Shown here in pieces: positions 12,153 to 22,710 of a DNA stretch of 64,000 nucleotides. The translations under genes were made by a program, and so were the position numbers. Source of the stretch: Agrostemma githago (lineage: Eukaryota > Streptophyta > Magnoliopsida > Caryophyllales > Caryophyllaceae). Where the stretch lies: NCBI GenBank assembly GCA_958450325.1, contig OY288250.1, positions 45,792,683-45,856,682 on the forward strand, in the 5' to 3' direction. The notes beneath the pieces were generated by a model that had not been told where the DNA came from, searched no databases, and saw nothing but the letters and a program-made list of their open reading frames with translations. Each line of letters starts with the position of its first letter. The stretch's first letter is position 1.

Positions 12153-12719
12153 ATGTTATTCTCGTTACTTTTATTTTCCGTTATCTTGATGAAATTTGAG
12201 CGCCCTCTTTTGACTCCGGACTGGTTCTCGTTGATTGGTGACTTGTATGTTTTGTTTATGGAAGTGGAAGAATATTTGAGTTGAGCATTATCGCACTAGT
12301 TAGCTCACTAGCTTGGCCTTAGCCTCACATAACCATATCGATTTCCACCTTCTACCTTGTTATCACCATCTTTACCTTCCTATGTGATCTTAGCGTGTTT
12401 TGTAAAAATTTATAGGTCGATACCATACTAGATTGCGGGCATATTTCCATGAGTTGAAGTAGTTGAGCGTTTTCATATATATATATATATATATATTTCA
12501 CATATACACACCCTTCCTAATTGAGCGATGAGTGGCTCCGTGAGTAGCCTATGCAAGGGTTTTGGTTGAAAATGTGGTTTCTATTTATTATGCTTGATGA
12601 AGTTGTATATTTGTTGGTGAATTATTTTTCCTATTTCCCGTCTTGGAATTCGTTTCTTAGACTTGGTTAGATGTTTGAGTATTTGGTTGTCTATTATTTG
12701 CTTTGAGCTGTTTCGATAT

Positions 12720-13546
12720 TGTAACACCCGCTATTTTATTAAAATAAAACCGACTTTTGTTACAATATTATTGTAACTCTATACTATATTCCGTCAATTT
12801 CGATATCAATTCCTATCTCGTTTATATCAACCCGTAATTATTTTGGACCCGAATCGAGTCCAATATTAAGTCTTTTGGAGCTAGTCGGTTTTGGTGACTT
12901 TTGTTTACTCTTTATAATATTATTAATCTTGGTTAATCTATCTTCTTTTTATTAATTGTGTTAACTAGCTAACTACTCCTACTCTTACTCGGCTACTCCT
13001 ACTCTAACTATTCCGTAATCTTGGAAGTAGTGGGTTGATAGCAAACTCTTAACTTCCCTCTTTTTATGGTGTACGTGCATGAGTTGTTATCCAAGCACAA
13101 TACAACACCTCCTCTACATATTATCAAATGTATACGTTCATTCATTGAATCTATTTTGATATATATAATGTTTTGAGTTTTAATCTATTTTCTTATATTA
13201 TGCTTCTATTGCTTATATATTATGTAATATGGCTGGGAGAACTGCCTGAGTTGCTCCCCACTGAATTGTGGCTGTTATGTTTAACATGGCAGGTTTCCTG
13301 TTTTGCGGGATCGGGTTTAAGCTAGCGAGTAGTCATGATCCTACTCATTTATATTATTGTTAATGTTGTTTCTATGGATTGCTTTACCGGATTTTGGAAG
13401 TTTTATTTTCGCCCTTTTTAGGAAAAGTGGCATTTGTTTCAGACTTACCTTTTGATCATACAATAATCTATTAGACATCTATGTGTTTCAATCCCATCGA
13501 CAGTGATTCCGCCAATGTTTTGCATTAGATTTTCTAGGGGATTACA
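12720..13546 (+). repeat. 5' LTR of element B, internally deleted
   Basis: It starts TGTAACACCCGC and ends GGGGATTACA. It matches the 3' LTR from 12720 to about 13160 and again to the end, but about 1746 bp present in the 3' copy (about 28407-30152) is missing. The breakpoint lies in TTGAATCTATTTTG (13144-13157), which is present at both edges of the missing segment in the 3' LTR with one mismatch. The element is 827 bp here against 2573 bp for the 3' LTR. Confidence 0.85.
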
Positions 13547-13548
13547 GT

Positions 13549-13560
13549 TGGTATCAGAGC
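13549..13560 (+). other. Primer-binding site of element B, tRNA-iMet type
   Basis: TGGTATCAGAGC, two bases after the LTR end. It is complementary to the 3' end of plant initiator tRNA-Met, the usual primer of chromoviruses and Ty1/copia elements. Confidence 0.9.
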
Positions 13561-13748
13561 ATCACTGCTCCCGACGCTTACACTTGATCTTAGGCAAAAT
13601 ACTAATAAATAGATGAGAAAATAATAAATCACTTAGTAATAGAAGGGTAGAAACCAAATAAGGACTTGTTTGGTAGCCTGTTTGCTCTTGATGATAACTT
13701 AATGATTAGCATTGATTAAATGATTACTTGTTTTTGTCCCCGAAGAAG

Positions 13749-14657
13749 ATGGCTGGACGTGGACGTGGACGTGAGGCTGCAAACCAGGATGAGATTAACC
13801 TCGCTGTTCTCAACTCGCTGAACACGTTGATGGAGAGGACCCAACACTTGGGCCATGGGCAATGTCCTTTCAGTTTCTCTAAGGCGGCAACGGAGATGGC
13901 TAAGAGCAAGTTGACCTTCTATAATGGTGCTGTTGATCCCGAGCAGATGTCACTCTGGACACGTCAGATGGAACGCCAGTTCGAGACTCACGAAGTACCG
14001 GCGCAACACAAGGTAGGCTTGGCAGTTCATTACTTGGAGGGTGAGGTCGACCGCTGGTGGATTTTAGTGGGACCCAATGCTCTCCTTACTCCTGGATTTG
14101 GGTGGCAACAATTCAAAACCTTGCTGGAAACAAGATTCTATCCTGAGGAGCTGAAGCACTGGAAGCAGTTGGATTTCACATCACTTGAGCAAGGTTCAAA
14201 GTTGAAGGTGCAAGAGTATACAGACCTATTTCATGAGCTAAGCCACTATGCCACAGAGTTGCTACCAAACGAGGCTCAAAGAGTGTTCTTCTTTAGGAAA
14301 GGTTTGAGACCAGACATTGCTCACACTATTCCCCGAGAAGTTGATACAGTAGAGAAGATATACAATGCTGCACTATGGGCTGAGAAGTCCCTAGAACGAA
14401 TGCAGAACGCTGCTACTCCTGTTTCTTCTGGCTATAAAAGGCCTTTCACTTCTTCCTATTCTTCTAATGCTGGTTCTACTAAGAGGTTCCAACCAAGTGG
14501 AGGTGCTGGTTCTAAGAAACCGTCTACCCCGGGACGTTTTGAGAAGAAGGATATGACCTGCTACAGGTGCAAGAAGGCTTTCCACCCAGGAAAGAACTGT
14601 GATGGATCGGTGATTACATGCTATGTCTGCAAGGAGGTTGGACATAAGGCAAACTAG
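13749..14657 (+). pseudogene. gag: Tekay gag with two zinc knuckles
   Basis: I chose the ATG at 13749 (MAGRGRGRE) because it opens the typical basic Tekay gag N-terminus; the open frame extends upstream only without an ATG. The capsid region has the hallmarks VHYLEGEVDRWW (near 14023) and LLETRFYPEE. Two CCHC knuckles follow: CYRCKKAFHPGKNC (near 14560) and CYVCKEVGHKAN-C (near 14620). The codon just before the last Cys of the second knuckle is TAG (14655-14657), and the frame then continues into the protease. The 303-residue length is normal for the family. Confidence 0.85.
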
Positions 14658-15197
14658 TGTCCTAAGAAGACAACTGAAACTACTGCTAATGCTACTGCCT
14701 CTGGTACTGTGGTTGCTCCCCGTCTTAAAGGCCGTTTAATTCTGATGAGTCGATCTGAAGCTGAGGCAAATCCCGATGTTGTTACGGGTATGATTTTGAT
14801 TTTCGGTTTTCAAGCTTCTATCCTGTTCGATACTGGTGCATCTGTGTCTGTTATATCTCCTAGTCTTGCTGTCAAAGCTTCTTTAGTATCCAGCCCAGCT
14901 GAATCTATCTCTATATCCTTACCTTCCGGGGAAATTCTTTCATCTGCCAAGGCATATGTGGATGTCCCTCTCTTGTTTGCTAATGTGGTATTCCCTACTA
15001 TATTACTCGAATTTCCTCTAGCTGAATTCGACGTAATCCTCGGTATGGATTGGTTGGCTCATTATGATGCAAGATTCCTATGTCCAGACCAGAAAATATC
15101 TTTGAAGGGTCCTGATGGTGCTCGTGTCACGTATCGAGGTGGTAGACGTCAAGAGGGTATTAAGATTATATCCGCTATGAAGATGCTGAGTTTATAG
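14658..15197 (+). pseudogene. pol: Tekay aspartic protease
   Basis: Read in the same frame as gag. The catalytic box is LFDTGASVSVIS (near 14826-14860) and the closing motif is FDVILGMDWLAHYDA (near 15030-15070), as in pepsin-like retroelement proteases. A TAG at 15195-15197 separates it from RT, which follows in the same frame. The protease cleaves the gag-pol polyprotein inside the particle. Confidence 0.85.
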
Positions 15198-16370
15198 AGG
15201 AAGGGTTGTCAAGTATTCCTATGCTCTGTGACTAAAACTCTGGAGCTACCTAAACTTGAAGAGGTACGCATTGTGAGTGAATACCCAGATGTGTTTCCTG
15301 AAGAATTACCTTGTATTTCCCCAGAGCGAGATGTTGAATTCACCATCGAACTCGTACCAGGTACTGGACCAATTGCTAAAGCTCCCTATAGAATGGCTCC
15401 TGCAGAATTGCAAGAATTGCGCAAACAGCTCGATGAAATGATTAAGAAGGACTTTATTCGTCATAGTTCTTCCCCTTGGGGTGCTCCTGTACTGTTTGTA
15501 AAGAAGAAAGACGGTACTATGAGGCTATGTGTTGACTACCGAGAGCTCAATCGGGTTACAGTCAAGAACAAGTATCCTTTGCCTAGAATTGATGATCTGT
15601 TCGACCAGTTGAAAGGTGCTTCTGTGTTTTCCAAAATTGATTTAAGGTCTGGTTATCATCAGATCCCAGTTCGAGAGTCGGATATTCCTAAAACCGCTTT
15701 TAGCTCGAGGTACGGCCACTACGAATTCAAAGTAATGCCATTTGGACTAACCAATGCCCCTGCTGTCTTTATGGATCAGATAAATCGCACATTCCGTGAT
15801 TATTTGGATAAGTGTGTCGTTGTCTTTATTGATGCATCCTGATTTATTCCAAGTCTGAGGATGAGCACATTGAGCATTTAAGTATCGTCCTAGGCATCCT
15901 GAGGAGTGAAAAGTGGTTTGCTAAATTCTCTAAGTGCGAGTTCTGGCTACCTGAAGTTGCCTTTTTAGGTCATGTAGTCACGAAAGACGGTATCAAGGTC
16001 GATCCAGCTAAGATTTCGGCCATTGCTGATTGGAATAGCCCCTCTGATGTTGGTGAGATCCGTAGTTTCTTGGGCCTTGCAGGCTATTACAGGAGATTTG
16101 TGCAAGATTTCTCTAAGATAGCTCGTCCAATGACTCAGTTATTGAAGAAGGAATCCAAGTTTATTTGGTCTGAAGCCTGTGAAGATGCATTTCTCGAGCT
16201 TAAAAAGAGACTCACTTCTGCTCCAGTTTTGACCCTGCCTGACGAAGGTGTTGGTTTTGAAGTATTCTGTGATGCTTCCAAGTTTGGATTGGGTTGTGTC
16301 CTTATGCAGGGTGGTAAGGTGATCGCTTATGCCTCCAGACAATTGAAAGTTCATGAGGTGAATTACCCTA
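15198..16370 (+). pseudogene. pol: Tekay reverse transcriptase and first part of RNase H, cut by element C
   Basis: RT reads PYRMAPAELQELRKQL (15390), RLCVDYRELN (15530), KIDLRSGYHQIPV (15637) and FGLTNAPAVFMD (15742). The catalytic FIDD box at 15825-15836 is broken: the second Asp codon has lost one base near 15835, and downstream sequence (LIYSKSE onward) is in another frame. The homologous box in element G (53350-53362, minus) is intact. RNase H begins at about 16256 (FEVFCDASKFGLGCVL) and stops at 16370, where element C entered a Pro codon. It resumes at 26104. Confidence 0.9.
16366..16370 (+). repeat. Target site duplication of element C (left), CCCTA
   Basis: CCCTA at 16366-16370 is repeated at 26104-26108. 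Only one copy is needed for the RNase H sequence of element B to be continuous, so it is a 5-bp insertion duplication. Confidence 0.95.
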
Positions 16371-16706
16371 TGATAAGTGTAGTTTCTAGTGCCTATTTTG
16401 TTGTGTTTGGTCCCGTTTTCCCTTGTGAAATCGCTCTTTGGAGCGATTTCTGGGTTACTCATGGTTCCTCTAGTTCGTTTTAGGTCCCCAAGCCAATTCA
16501 TGGAGAATTGGAACGATTCCGACTCGTTTCATACACATTTGGAGCCAATGAAGAGAAGGAACGATCACTCGGTGCCTTGGATTCGATCCCGAGACCTTGG
16601 GACCCATTCCCGAGCCCCTTAGACTCGATCCCGAGCTCCGAGAATCGATGAGAAGCCCATGAGAAGCAAGGAGGGACCTTAGAGCTCTTATTGGAGGCCT
16701 ACAGAG

Positions 16707-16857
16707 CCTTCCCGACCGAGACCAAGTGCCCTCTCGGTCGGGAAGGAGTGCACATTTGAGCAGGCTGCTGTTTAGGCCTTCCCGGCCGAGACCATGAACC
16801 GTCTCGGTCGGGACCAGCCTTCCCGGCCGAGACCAAGTGCTTCTCGGTCGGGACGGG
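16707..16857 (+). promoter_or_regulatory. Palindromic CCCGRCCGAGA cluster in the LTR of element C
   Basis: Three units, each with an arm TTCCCGRCCGAGACCA, an 8-14 bp loop and the returning arm TCTCGGTCGGGA. They lie about 50 bp upstream of the TATA box. The 3' LTR has the same cluster at 24806-24956 and a related cluster is inside the element at 21742-21909. Likely enhancer-type binding sites or RNA hairpins; the factor is unknown. Confidence 0.55.
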
Positions 16858-16908
16858 CGAGCTGCAGCACGAGACTTTTACTTTCATTCTTCTTCACTCT
16901 TGTAACCT

Positions 16909-16916
16909 TATAAATA
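16909..16916 (+). promoter_or_regulatory. TATA box of the C LTR promoter
   Basis: TATAAATA in CTTATAAATACCC. It is repeated at 25008-25015 in the 3' LTR. The preceding palindrome cluster and the following pyrimidine-rich leader fit the U3/R boundary. Confidence 0.65.
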
Positions 16917-17906
16917 CCCTTTCTTTGTAATGTTTAAGCACCAGAGACTCCTCTACATTACTCTAAACCCTAATTAGACTCTCTTCAACCTTAGCTTAGT
17001 TTACATTAATCTTTTGTTAATCTTTGTCAATCTTAGCTTAATCTAGATAGTTAATCTTGTATTAAGAATTCTCTTGAGGAATCCATCAATCCTTGACAAC
17101 TTTTGGTGGAGATTTTTGGGTGTTCTTTTAATACAAGTTCTCATCTTTTTCATTCTCTTGTAGTGGGTATAATCTCTTTTCTCGTGTTCTTTGTTTAATT
17201 CTTTCAAGTTTTAATCTTTACATATTGTTTATTGTTCTTGTTAGTTCATAATGGATGTTTTGTTATTTATGTTGATTTCTCTTGATAGTGTTAGATTTAG
17301 TTTCATTATGAGTGAGTAGACTCTTTGTGGGGTTAGTAGGGGGATTAAGTGTGGATTATGGGTAATTAGGGTTTGATTAAGGGAAAAGGTGGAATCTTTG
17401 TCACTAGTCACTTGTTGAGCACTCTGTGTGTTTGTTGAATTGCTTGTTTGAGTTGTAGTGGCCATGCTTCTCATACTTGTTTTCTTCTTCTCATCTTGTA
17501 ATCGATTTGTGGTTGAATGCTTATGTTTTGGGTAATACTTTGCATGAGTGTTCGGGTCTAGTCTTAGACACGAGAGTGCGGACTTAGGCTTTGGCGCGAG
17601 AGCGCAAACCGACCTTAGTCACTAGGTGTAACCTATACCCTTGACCTCCCAATTATCCTACTACACTTATGAACCCGACCTAACCCTACTCCTTCCCATA
17701 TTTGATCTATCCATCCCTTTAGTCATCATTTCTCTAGTTTACTTGTTTCATTAGTCTTTAGTTGTTCCTTTTAGTCCTTGGTTTACCTAGTACATTGTTA
17801 GTCCACTTTCATCACCTTCAACCATCATAGTTTGTCAATTATCGTCTTCTTTGTGTTTGTTTGTGACTTAGCCTTGTTATTAGGTAGACCTAGTCTAGAC
17901 ACCTAT

Positions 17907-17946
17907 AACCGTCTCCGTGGACACGACCCGACTTACCCTAGCTACC
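17907..17946 (+). other. Conserved U5 motif of Athila/Tat-type LTRs
   Basis: CCGTCTCCGTGGACACGACC followed by CGACTTACC, starting 98 bp before the LTR end. Similar motifs at nearly the same distance are in the LTRs of A (31716), the fragment at 32777, H (59957) and D (60190-60232, minus). Confidence 0.55.
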
Positions 17947-18007
17947 GTTAGGATTAGTTGGACTTTACTTGATCGGTGGGGGACGCGGCGAGAACCTACC
18001 ATCAATT

Positions 18008-18025
18008 TGGCGCCGTTGCCGGGGA
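18008..18025 (+). other. Primer-binding site of element C, tRNA-Asp type
   Basis: TGGCGCCGTTGCCGGGGA, three bases after the LTR. It is the classic Athila/Tat PBS complementary to tRNA-Asp. Confidence 0.9.
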
Positions 18026-18230
18026 CGATGTATGTTTAGACTTAGTTTGCTTATGAGCTAGACTTAGTTACCCTTCTTGTGCTCTTCTTCTATCTCTTGT
18101 GCATATTTTGTATGTTTTTCTTGTTTTCATAGCTTTCTTTTCTCTTTGTCTTCCGTTGTGCTCGTTTATTGTCTTTGCCTAGTGCCCATAAAGCACTAGG
18201 TGTTCTCACGTTTGTTCAAGTGTGTAGTGC

Positions 18231-19888
18231 TTGCCTAGGAGGAGAGGCGATTTCTTTCTCTTCAATCCAGAGCCGGAAAGACTCTTTAGAGCCTTTCGCC
18301 AACGGACGATTGATCGGGTTAGAACCTCTCAACCGAGTACTAGCAATACCATTGAAGAACAAGCTCAAGGATCCGACTTGAACGATACACCTCGAGAGAC
18401 GGCCGAAGGGAATTTCATCAATCCCTTTGGTACTTCTAGTCATTCCTCTCAACCTAGTTCTCCTTCTACATCTACTTCAACACCGTCTACACCATCATCT
18501 CCCGCCAATCCAACAATGCCTAAGTTCTCTTCTCACTCAACATTTACGGAAGACGTTTTGCCCGGTCCCACCGCTTTACCGGCCGCATATACCGGCAACT
18601 TTGTGGCAAAAACACCGTTCATCCAATTGGTCGAAAGAAGTCAATTTAGTGGGTTACCAACCGAAGATCCTCATCAACACATGGAAACCTTTTCGGATTA
18701 TTGCGATGCTATCTCACAAACGGGAATAACCCAAGACCAAATCCGGTGGGTATTATTTCCTTTATCCTTGATCGGTAAAGCTAAGCAATGGTTCAAAGGT
18801 TAGACAAGGCGACTCTTGGTATTGATACTTGGAAGAAGCTAGCCTTAGCTTTCTACCAACAATTTTATCCCCCGGAGAAGACAAATCTATTGAGAGCCTC
18901 TATCACGGGATTCCAACAACGTGATGAAGAAAGCCTCTATGAATCGTGGGAAAGATTCAAAGCTTTGATCTGCTCTTGTCCTCACCATGGTCTATCACAA
19001 TGGTTCCTTGTTCAACAGTTTTGGAACGGGTTATATGAAGACTCAAGGGCCATACTCAACATGGGATCGAATGGAAGGTTTACCGAGGTGGATGATGACC
19101 AAACTTGGTCAAGAATCGAGGAGATGGCGGTGCACAACTCCCAATACTCAAGGCCTAGAAAGGCGAATCGAGTAGGAAGGCACGAGATCGATGCCATTAC
19201 ACAATTAAGCATTGATCTTGAGGCTCAACTAAAAACTCACATGGAAACTATTGACAAGAAGCTCCAAAGTCATTTTGATCAAGGTCAAAGTACAAGTGCC
19301 TCCCACCAACATTCTACTCATCAAGTCAATGCTTTGGGAGTTGTATCTCCTACATCTTATTATGGGATATGCGATATTTGCGGGATAGTTGGACATGAGC
19401 CTATACATTGTCGAGGTAGTATTGAGCAAGTGAACGCCTTTCAAGCATTCAAGCAAGGTGCTCCCTATCCTTACATGTTCCAAGCTTCCCAACAACAATC
19501 TCTACAACACCGTCCATATGTGCCACCTTCCTTAAGGGACAACAATCAAGGCTACCAACGTTATGTAGGCAACCCAAGGCCATTCAACAACTACAAACAA
19601 CATAACCAAGGTACCTTCAACAACAATCAAGGGTTCCAACAAGGGAACTTCAATCAAGGTGGTTTCCAAGGAAACCAACACAACCAAGGACATCAAAACT
19701 ACAACCATGGCAACACCCAAGGCCTTAATCAAGGCAACTCTCATGGGTTCCAAGGGAACCATCAACAACAACAAGGGTCCCAAGGTAATCGACAAGAAAG
19801 CAAGCCAAGGAGCCGGTCTCCAATTCATGATTATGGCTCTCCCTTAGCCCTCACCGATACTCCACACAATCCACAATCTCCACCTTGA
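18231..19888 (+). pseudogene. gag: Gag of element C, frameshifted
   Basis: The first frame starts at 18231 (MPRRRGDFFLFNPEPE; 18231 reads ATG) and ends at 18803. A single-base loss near 18800 moves the rest to another frame (18788-19888). The capsid domain spans the break: LVERSQFSGLPTEDPHQH, then AKQWFKG, then TWKKLALAFYQQFYPPEKT, the Retrotrans_gag pattern. A CCHC knuckle (CDICGIVGHEPIHC) is near 19369-19410. A Gln/Asn/Gly-rich stretch of about 110 residues (19490-19800) follows. TGA at 19886-19888 ends the frame, but the same frame continues beyond it. Confidence 0.85.
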
Positions 19889-21454
19889 GATTTCGACATG
19901 CAAAAATCTATGTTGGATGTGCAAAGGAGTAATCAAGAAATGCAAAGAAGCCAAATGGAGATGCTAAGAAACCAACAAGAATTCTTTGCTCATCTTCAAA
20001 GGGAGAACATAGCAAGAGATGCTCATATGAAGATGCTCGAAACCCAAATAGCTCAAGTTGCTTCGGGGAGCTCTTCAAGGCAAAAGAGGCAACTACCTCC
20101 TCAAAGTGAAACGGCGAAATTTGAGCATGTGAATGCTATTACCTTGAGGAGTGGTGTATCTTATGACTCCCCCGTGTTTCCTAGTGAGCAACAAGCAATG
20201 AAAGAAGTTGTATTTCCGATTAAAGAAAATTCAAGCTTGGGAAATCCAATGGAGGAACAAATTTTGTGGGAGATTGAGAAACCCCATGAAGACAAGCTTC
20301 CCCCACTTCAAGGAAAAGACAAAGGAAAAGGGAAAATGTCATTTGAAAGGTCCAACCCTAATGAGCAAGACAAGGTACATATCAAGTTGCCTTTCCCAAC
20401 AAGGTAAATGAAGACCAAGGTGGATGTTCAATATGACAAGTTCCTAGACATTGTGAAGAAATTGGATGTGAGTGTCCCGTTTACCGAGCTACTTACCCAA
20501 ATCCCGGCATATGGAAGATTCATGGAAGAAATCTTGGGTAGGAAGAAATCCGTCGACAAGGAAGAAACCATAACGTTCACAAGAGAGGTGAGCGAGCTCA
20601 TTCAAGGTTCTGCACTTCCCAAGTTGAACGATCCGGGTAGTTTCTCGATCCCGTGCACCATAGGCAACTTGAAGATTGAGAGAGCACTATATGATTTGGG
20701 TGCGAGTGTAAGCATCATTCCCTATTACATTTGTGAGCGACTTGGGATGAAGGAACTCAAGTGTACTTCCATTACACTCCAAATGGCCGATAGTTCACTC
20801 AACCGACCATTAGGGATGTTAGAGGATGTGCCAATAAGAATCGGGAAGTTCTTCATTCCGGTCGACTTCCTCGTGCTTGATATGCCGGAAGATGCTATCA
20901 CTCCCATTATCCTTGGGCACCCATTTCTACATACCGCCGGTGCGATGATTGATGTAAAGAATGGTAGGATCACATTTGAGCTAGGCGACGAGAAGCTCAT
21001 GTTTGACCTCCAAGGCAACACCTCGCCTACTAATGATGAGTCTTGTAATATGATCCACGCCATGAAAGACATCGGTCTAGGGGATGAGTCGGGTGAAAGC
21101 TTGAAGAACAACTTCTATGTAATTGAAGATGATGATTCCGAGCTTGGGGCGGATGAATGCCCATATCATGATATTGAGGACAAGTTGCACGACAAGAAGA
21201 AAGATGAGCCTCTCTTGGGGCCACATGAAGATAGATGGACGTTTGGGTATATACCGAAGGATCGAAAGTACAAGTTCAAGCCATTGAACTTAGTAGATCG
21301 GGATGCCCCGGGAACGACGAGGTTAGGATGTGATGATCCTTGGAGTGGAGGTTGGTATTCCACAAGCTTGATTGAAGACTTCGCGAGAGCCTTCGATTTG
21401 TTTCTTCGTGCCCTTGATGGCGATGGGATTGGCTATAGTGTTGTTGAAAAATGA
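19889..21454 (+). pseudogene. Gag C-terminus and protease of element C with a novel C-terminal region in place of RT
   Basis: In frame after the TGA: a coiled coil rich in Gln, Met and Glu (19898-20070), the Athila signature NAITLRSG (20137-20160), then TAA at 20405. After that come the box PGSFSIPC (near 20634), the protease site DLGASVSIIP (20696-20725), and ILGHPFLHTAGA (near 20911). From about 21000 the protein is acidic and ends in a Trp/Asp/Gly-rich region (RWTFGYIPKDRKYK ... WSGGWYSTSLIEDFARAF) to a stop at 21452-21454. Autonomous relatives have RT here. I do not recognise this terminal region of about 130 residues. Confidence 0.8.
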
Positions 21455-21741
21455 TTGAAGAATGCACCATCCTTGGTTTGACGGAGTTCCAAAAGAACTG
21501 TCTTATTGTATATATCTCTTTCTTGTAATCCTTTTAGGTTTTATGAAATTCTTGTGATTTGGTATTTTGATGAGCGATGTGAGGGAGGGATTTTGATGAA
21601 TGTTTTGAGCTTATTTGATAGGTGTGAAGTGAAGATGAATCCTAGAGAGGAGTGGTCATTGATAGAGCTTCGATTTTGAGCAAAGGAGTCGGTTTTTGAA
21701 GCTTTGGCCAAGCTTTTGGGGATATGGAGGGCAAGAAGACT

Positions 21742-21909
21742 CTTCCCGGCCGAGAAGAGAGCGTCCCGACCGGGAAGGATGAGCCTTCCCGACCGGGAAG
21801 GAGCCATCCCGATCGGGATGAGGGTGCCAAAACTTGGGTTTACTGTTGTGTCATCCCGACCGGGAAGGGTATGTCATCCCGACCGGGACCACCCATCCCG
21901 ACCGGGATG
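21742..21909 (+). promoter_or_regulatory. Internal palindromic cluster and TATA-like sequence of element C
   Basis: At least five units of TCCCGRYCGGGA type (CTTCCCGGCCGAGAAG, TCCCGACCGGGAAGG, ATCCCGATCGGGATG and variants). They match the palindromes of the C LTR in sequence type. About 55 bp downstream is CATTTTATACCCC (21961-21973), then a pyrimidine-rich leader. The order equals that of the LTR promoter. I infer an internal promoter for a third ORF that is now reduced to a few codons. Confidence 0.5.
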
Positions 21910-22110
21910 ATGCACTGCTCCCCCTTTTTGCTTCCTCTTCGGCATTCGAGCCCACCCAACCATTTTATACCCCCTCCCAACCTCCCTACCTATCCTTGCA
22001 CCTATCATGTGACCCCTACACTTCATATACACACATTCACCTCATTTTATCTTCAATTTACACCAAGTTTCACATCAAATCCCACCTCCCTATACCTTTG
22101 TACTTCAACC

Positions 22111-22157
22111 ATGGAACCGTATCGAGAATGAAGAGGAATAGCAATGACGAAGACTAG
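22111..22157 (+). pseudogene. Vestige of third ORF in element C
   Basis: Two overlapping mini-ORFs (22111-22131 and 22128-22157) occupy the spot where element A has its third ORF: after the palindromes and pyrimidine leader and before the internal polypurine motif. The longer encodes nine residues (MKRNSNDED). I infer a deletion of nearly all of the third ORF; a chance ORF is equally possible. Confidence 0.25.
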
Positions 22158-22676
22158 CTTTGTGCCATTATCGAACTATGAGACGATTGAGCGAGTGAGT
22201 TGCTAACCGATTGGTACGACAACTATCCTTTCTTTTCCGTCTTTTATTGCTTGTCTTTCCTTTGTTTGTTCCCTTCCCCTTATACACTTTTGTGTCGTGG
22301 TGGCCCTCGGGGCCTTGGTAGTCATTGCTCCCGACTCTCGATGACGTGACTACATCGAGAGTCCTTTAAAAATCCAAATTTACAAGAATTTTCACTTTTT
22401 CTTTGATTTTACTTTCTTTTGTTAGGATTTAGTCGGATTCGGGCGGAATCCGGGCTAGGTGACTTGATTACACCTAGTCCTCCCCTCCCATTTCCTTTTA
22501 TTTCCTTCTTTTATTTCTTCCCCCATCCATATCTTTTCTTGTCTCGGCCCATGGTGACTTGACTACACCCCGGCCGGACACATTCTACCCTTTTCTCCGC
22601 TTTTCTTTTTGAGTTTTAGCTTTATTTTCGTAGTTTCTTTTCTTTTATTTAGTGTCTCCATACACTACGATCGAGC

Positions 22677-22710
22677 ATGAGGACATTGCTTGGTTTAAGT
22701 GTGGGGGAGC
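22677..22710 (+). promoter_or_regulatory. Internal polypurine motif of element C
   Basis: ATGAGGACATTGC, then AAGTGTGGGGGAG, 1.75 kb upstream of the 3' LTR. It repeats the terminal PPT motif (AAGTGTGGGGGAGT at 24447-24460). Confidence 0.6.

Larger units (their letters stand above)
11274..12719 (+). other. 3' noncoding region of element A up to the insertion of element B
   Basis: No ORF of note. It contains an internal polypurine motif (11380-11415), a long A-rich tract (12042-12152), and an AT dinucleotide run (12475-12497). The same order is seen in elements C, D and H. The region stops at the TG of the 5' LTR of element B; its continuation is 30556-30651. Confidence 0.65.
16371..18004 (+). 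repeat. 5' LTR of element C
   Basis: It starts TGATAAGTGTAG and ends CCTACCATCA, 1634 bp. In order: unique U3, GC-rich palindrome cluster (16707-16857), TATA box (16909-16916), leader, and U5 with the motif at 17907-17946. It differs from the 3' LTR mainly by an extra 11 bp or so near the start and scattered substitutions. Confidence 0.9.
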
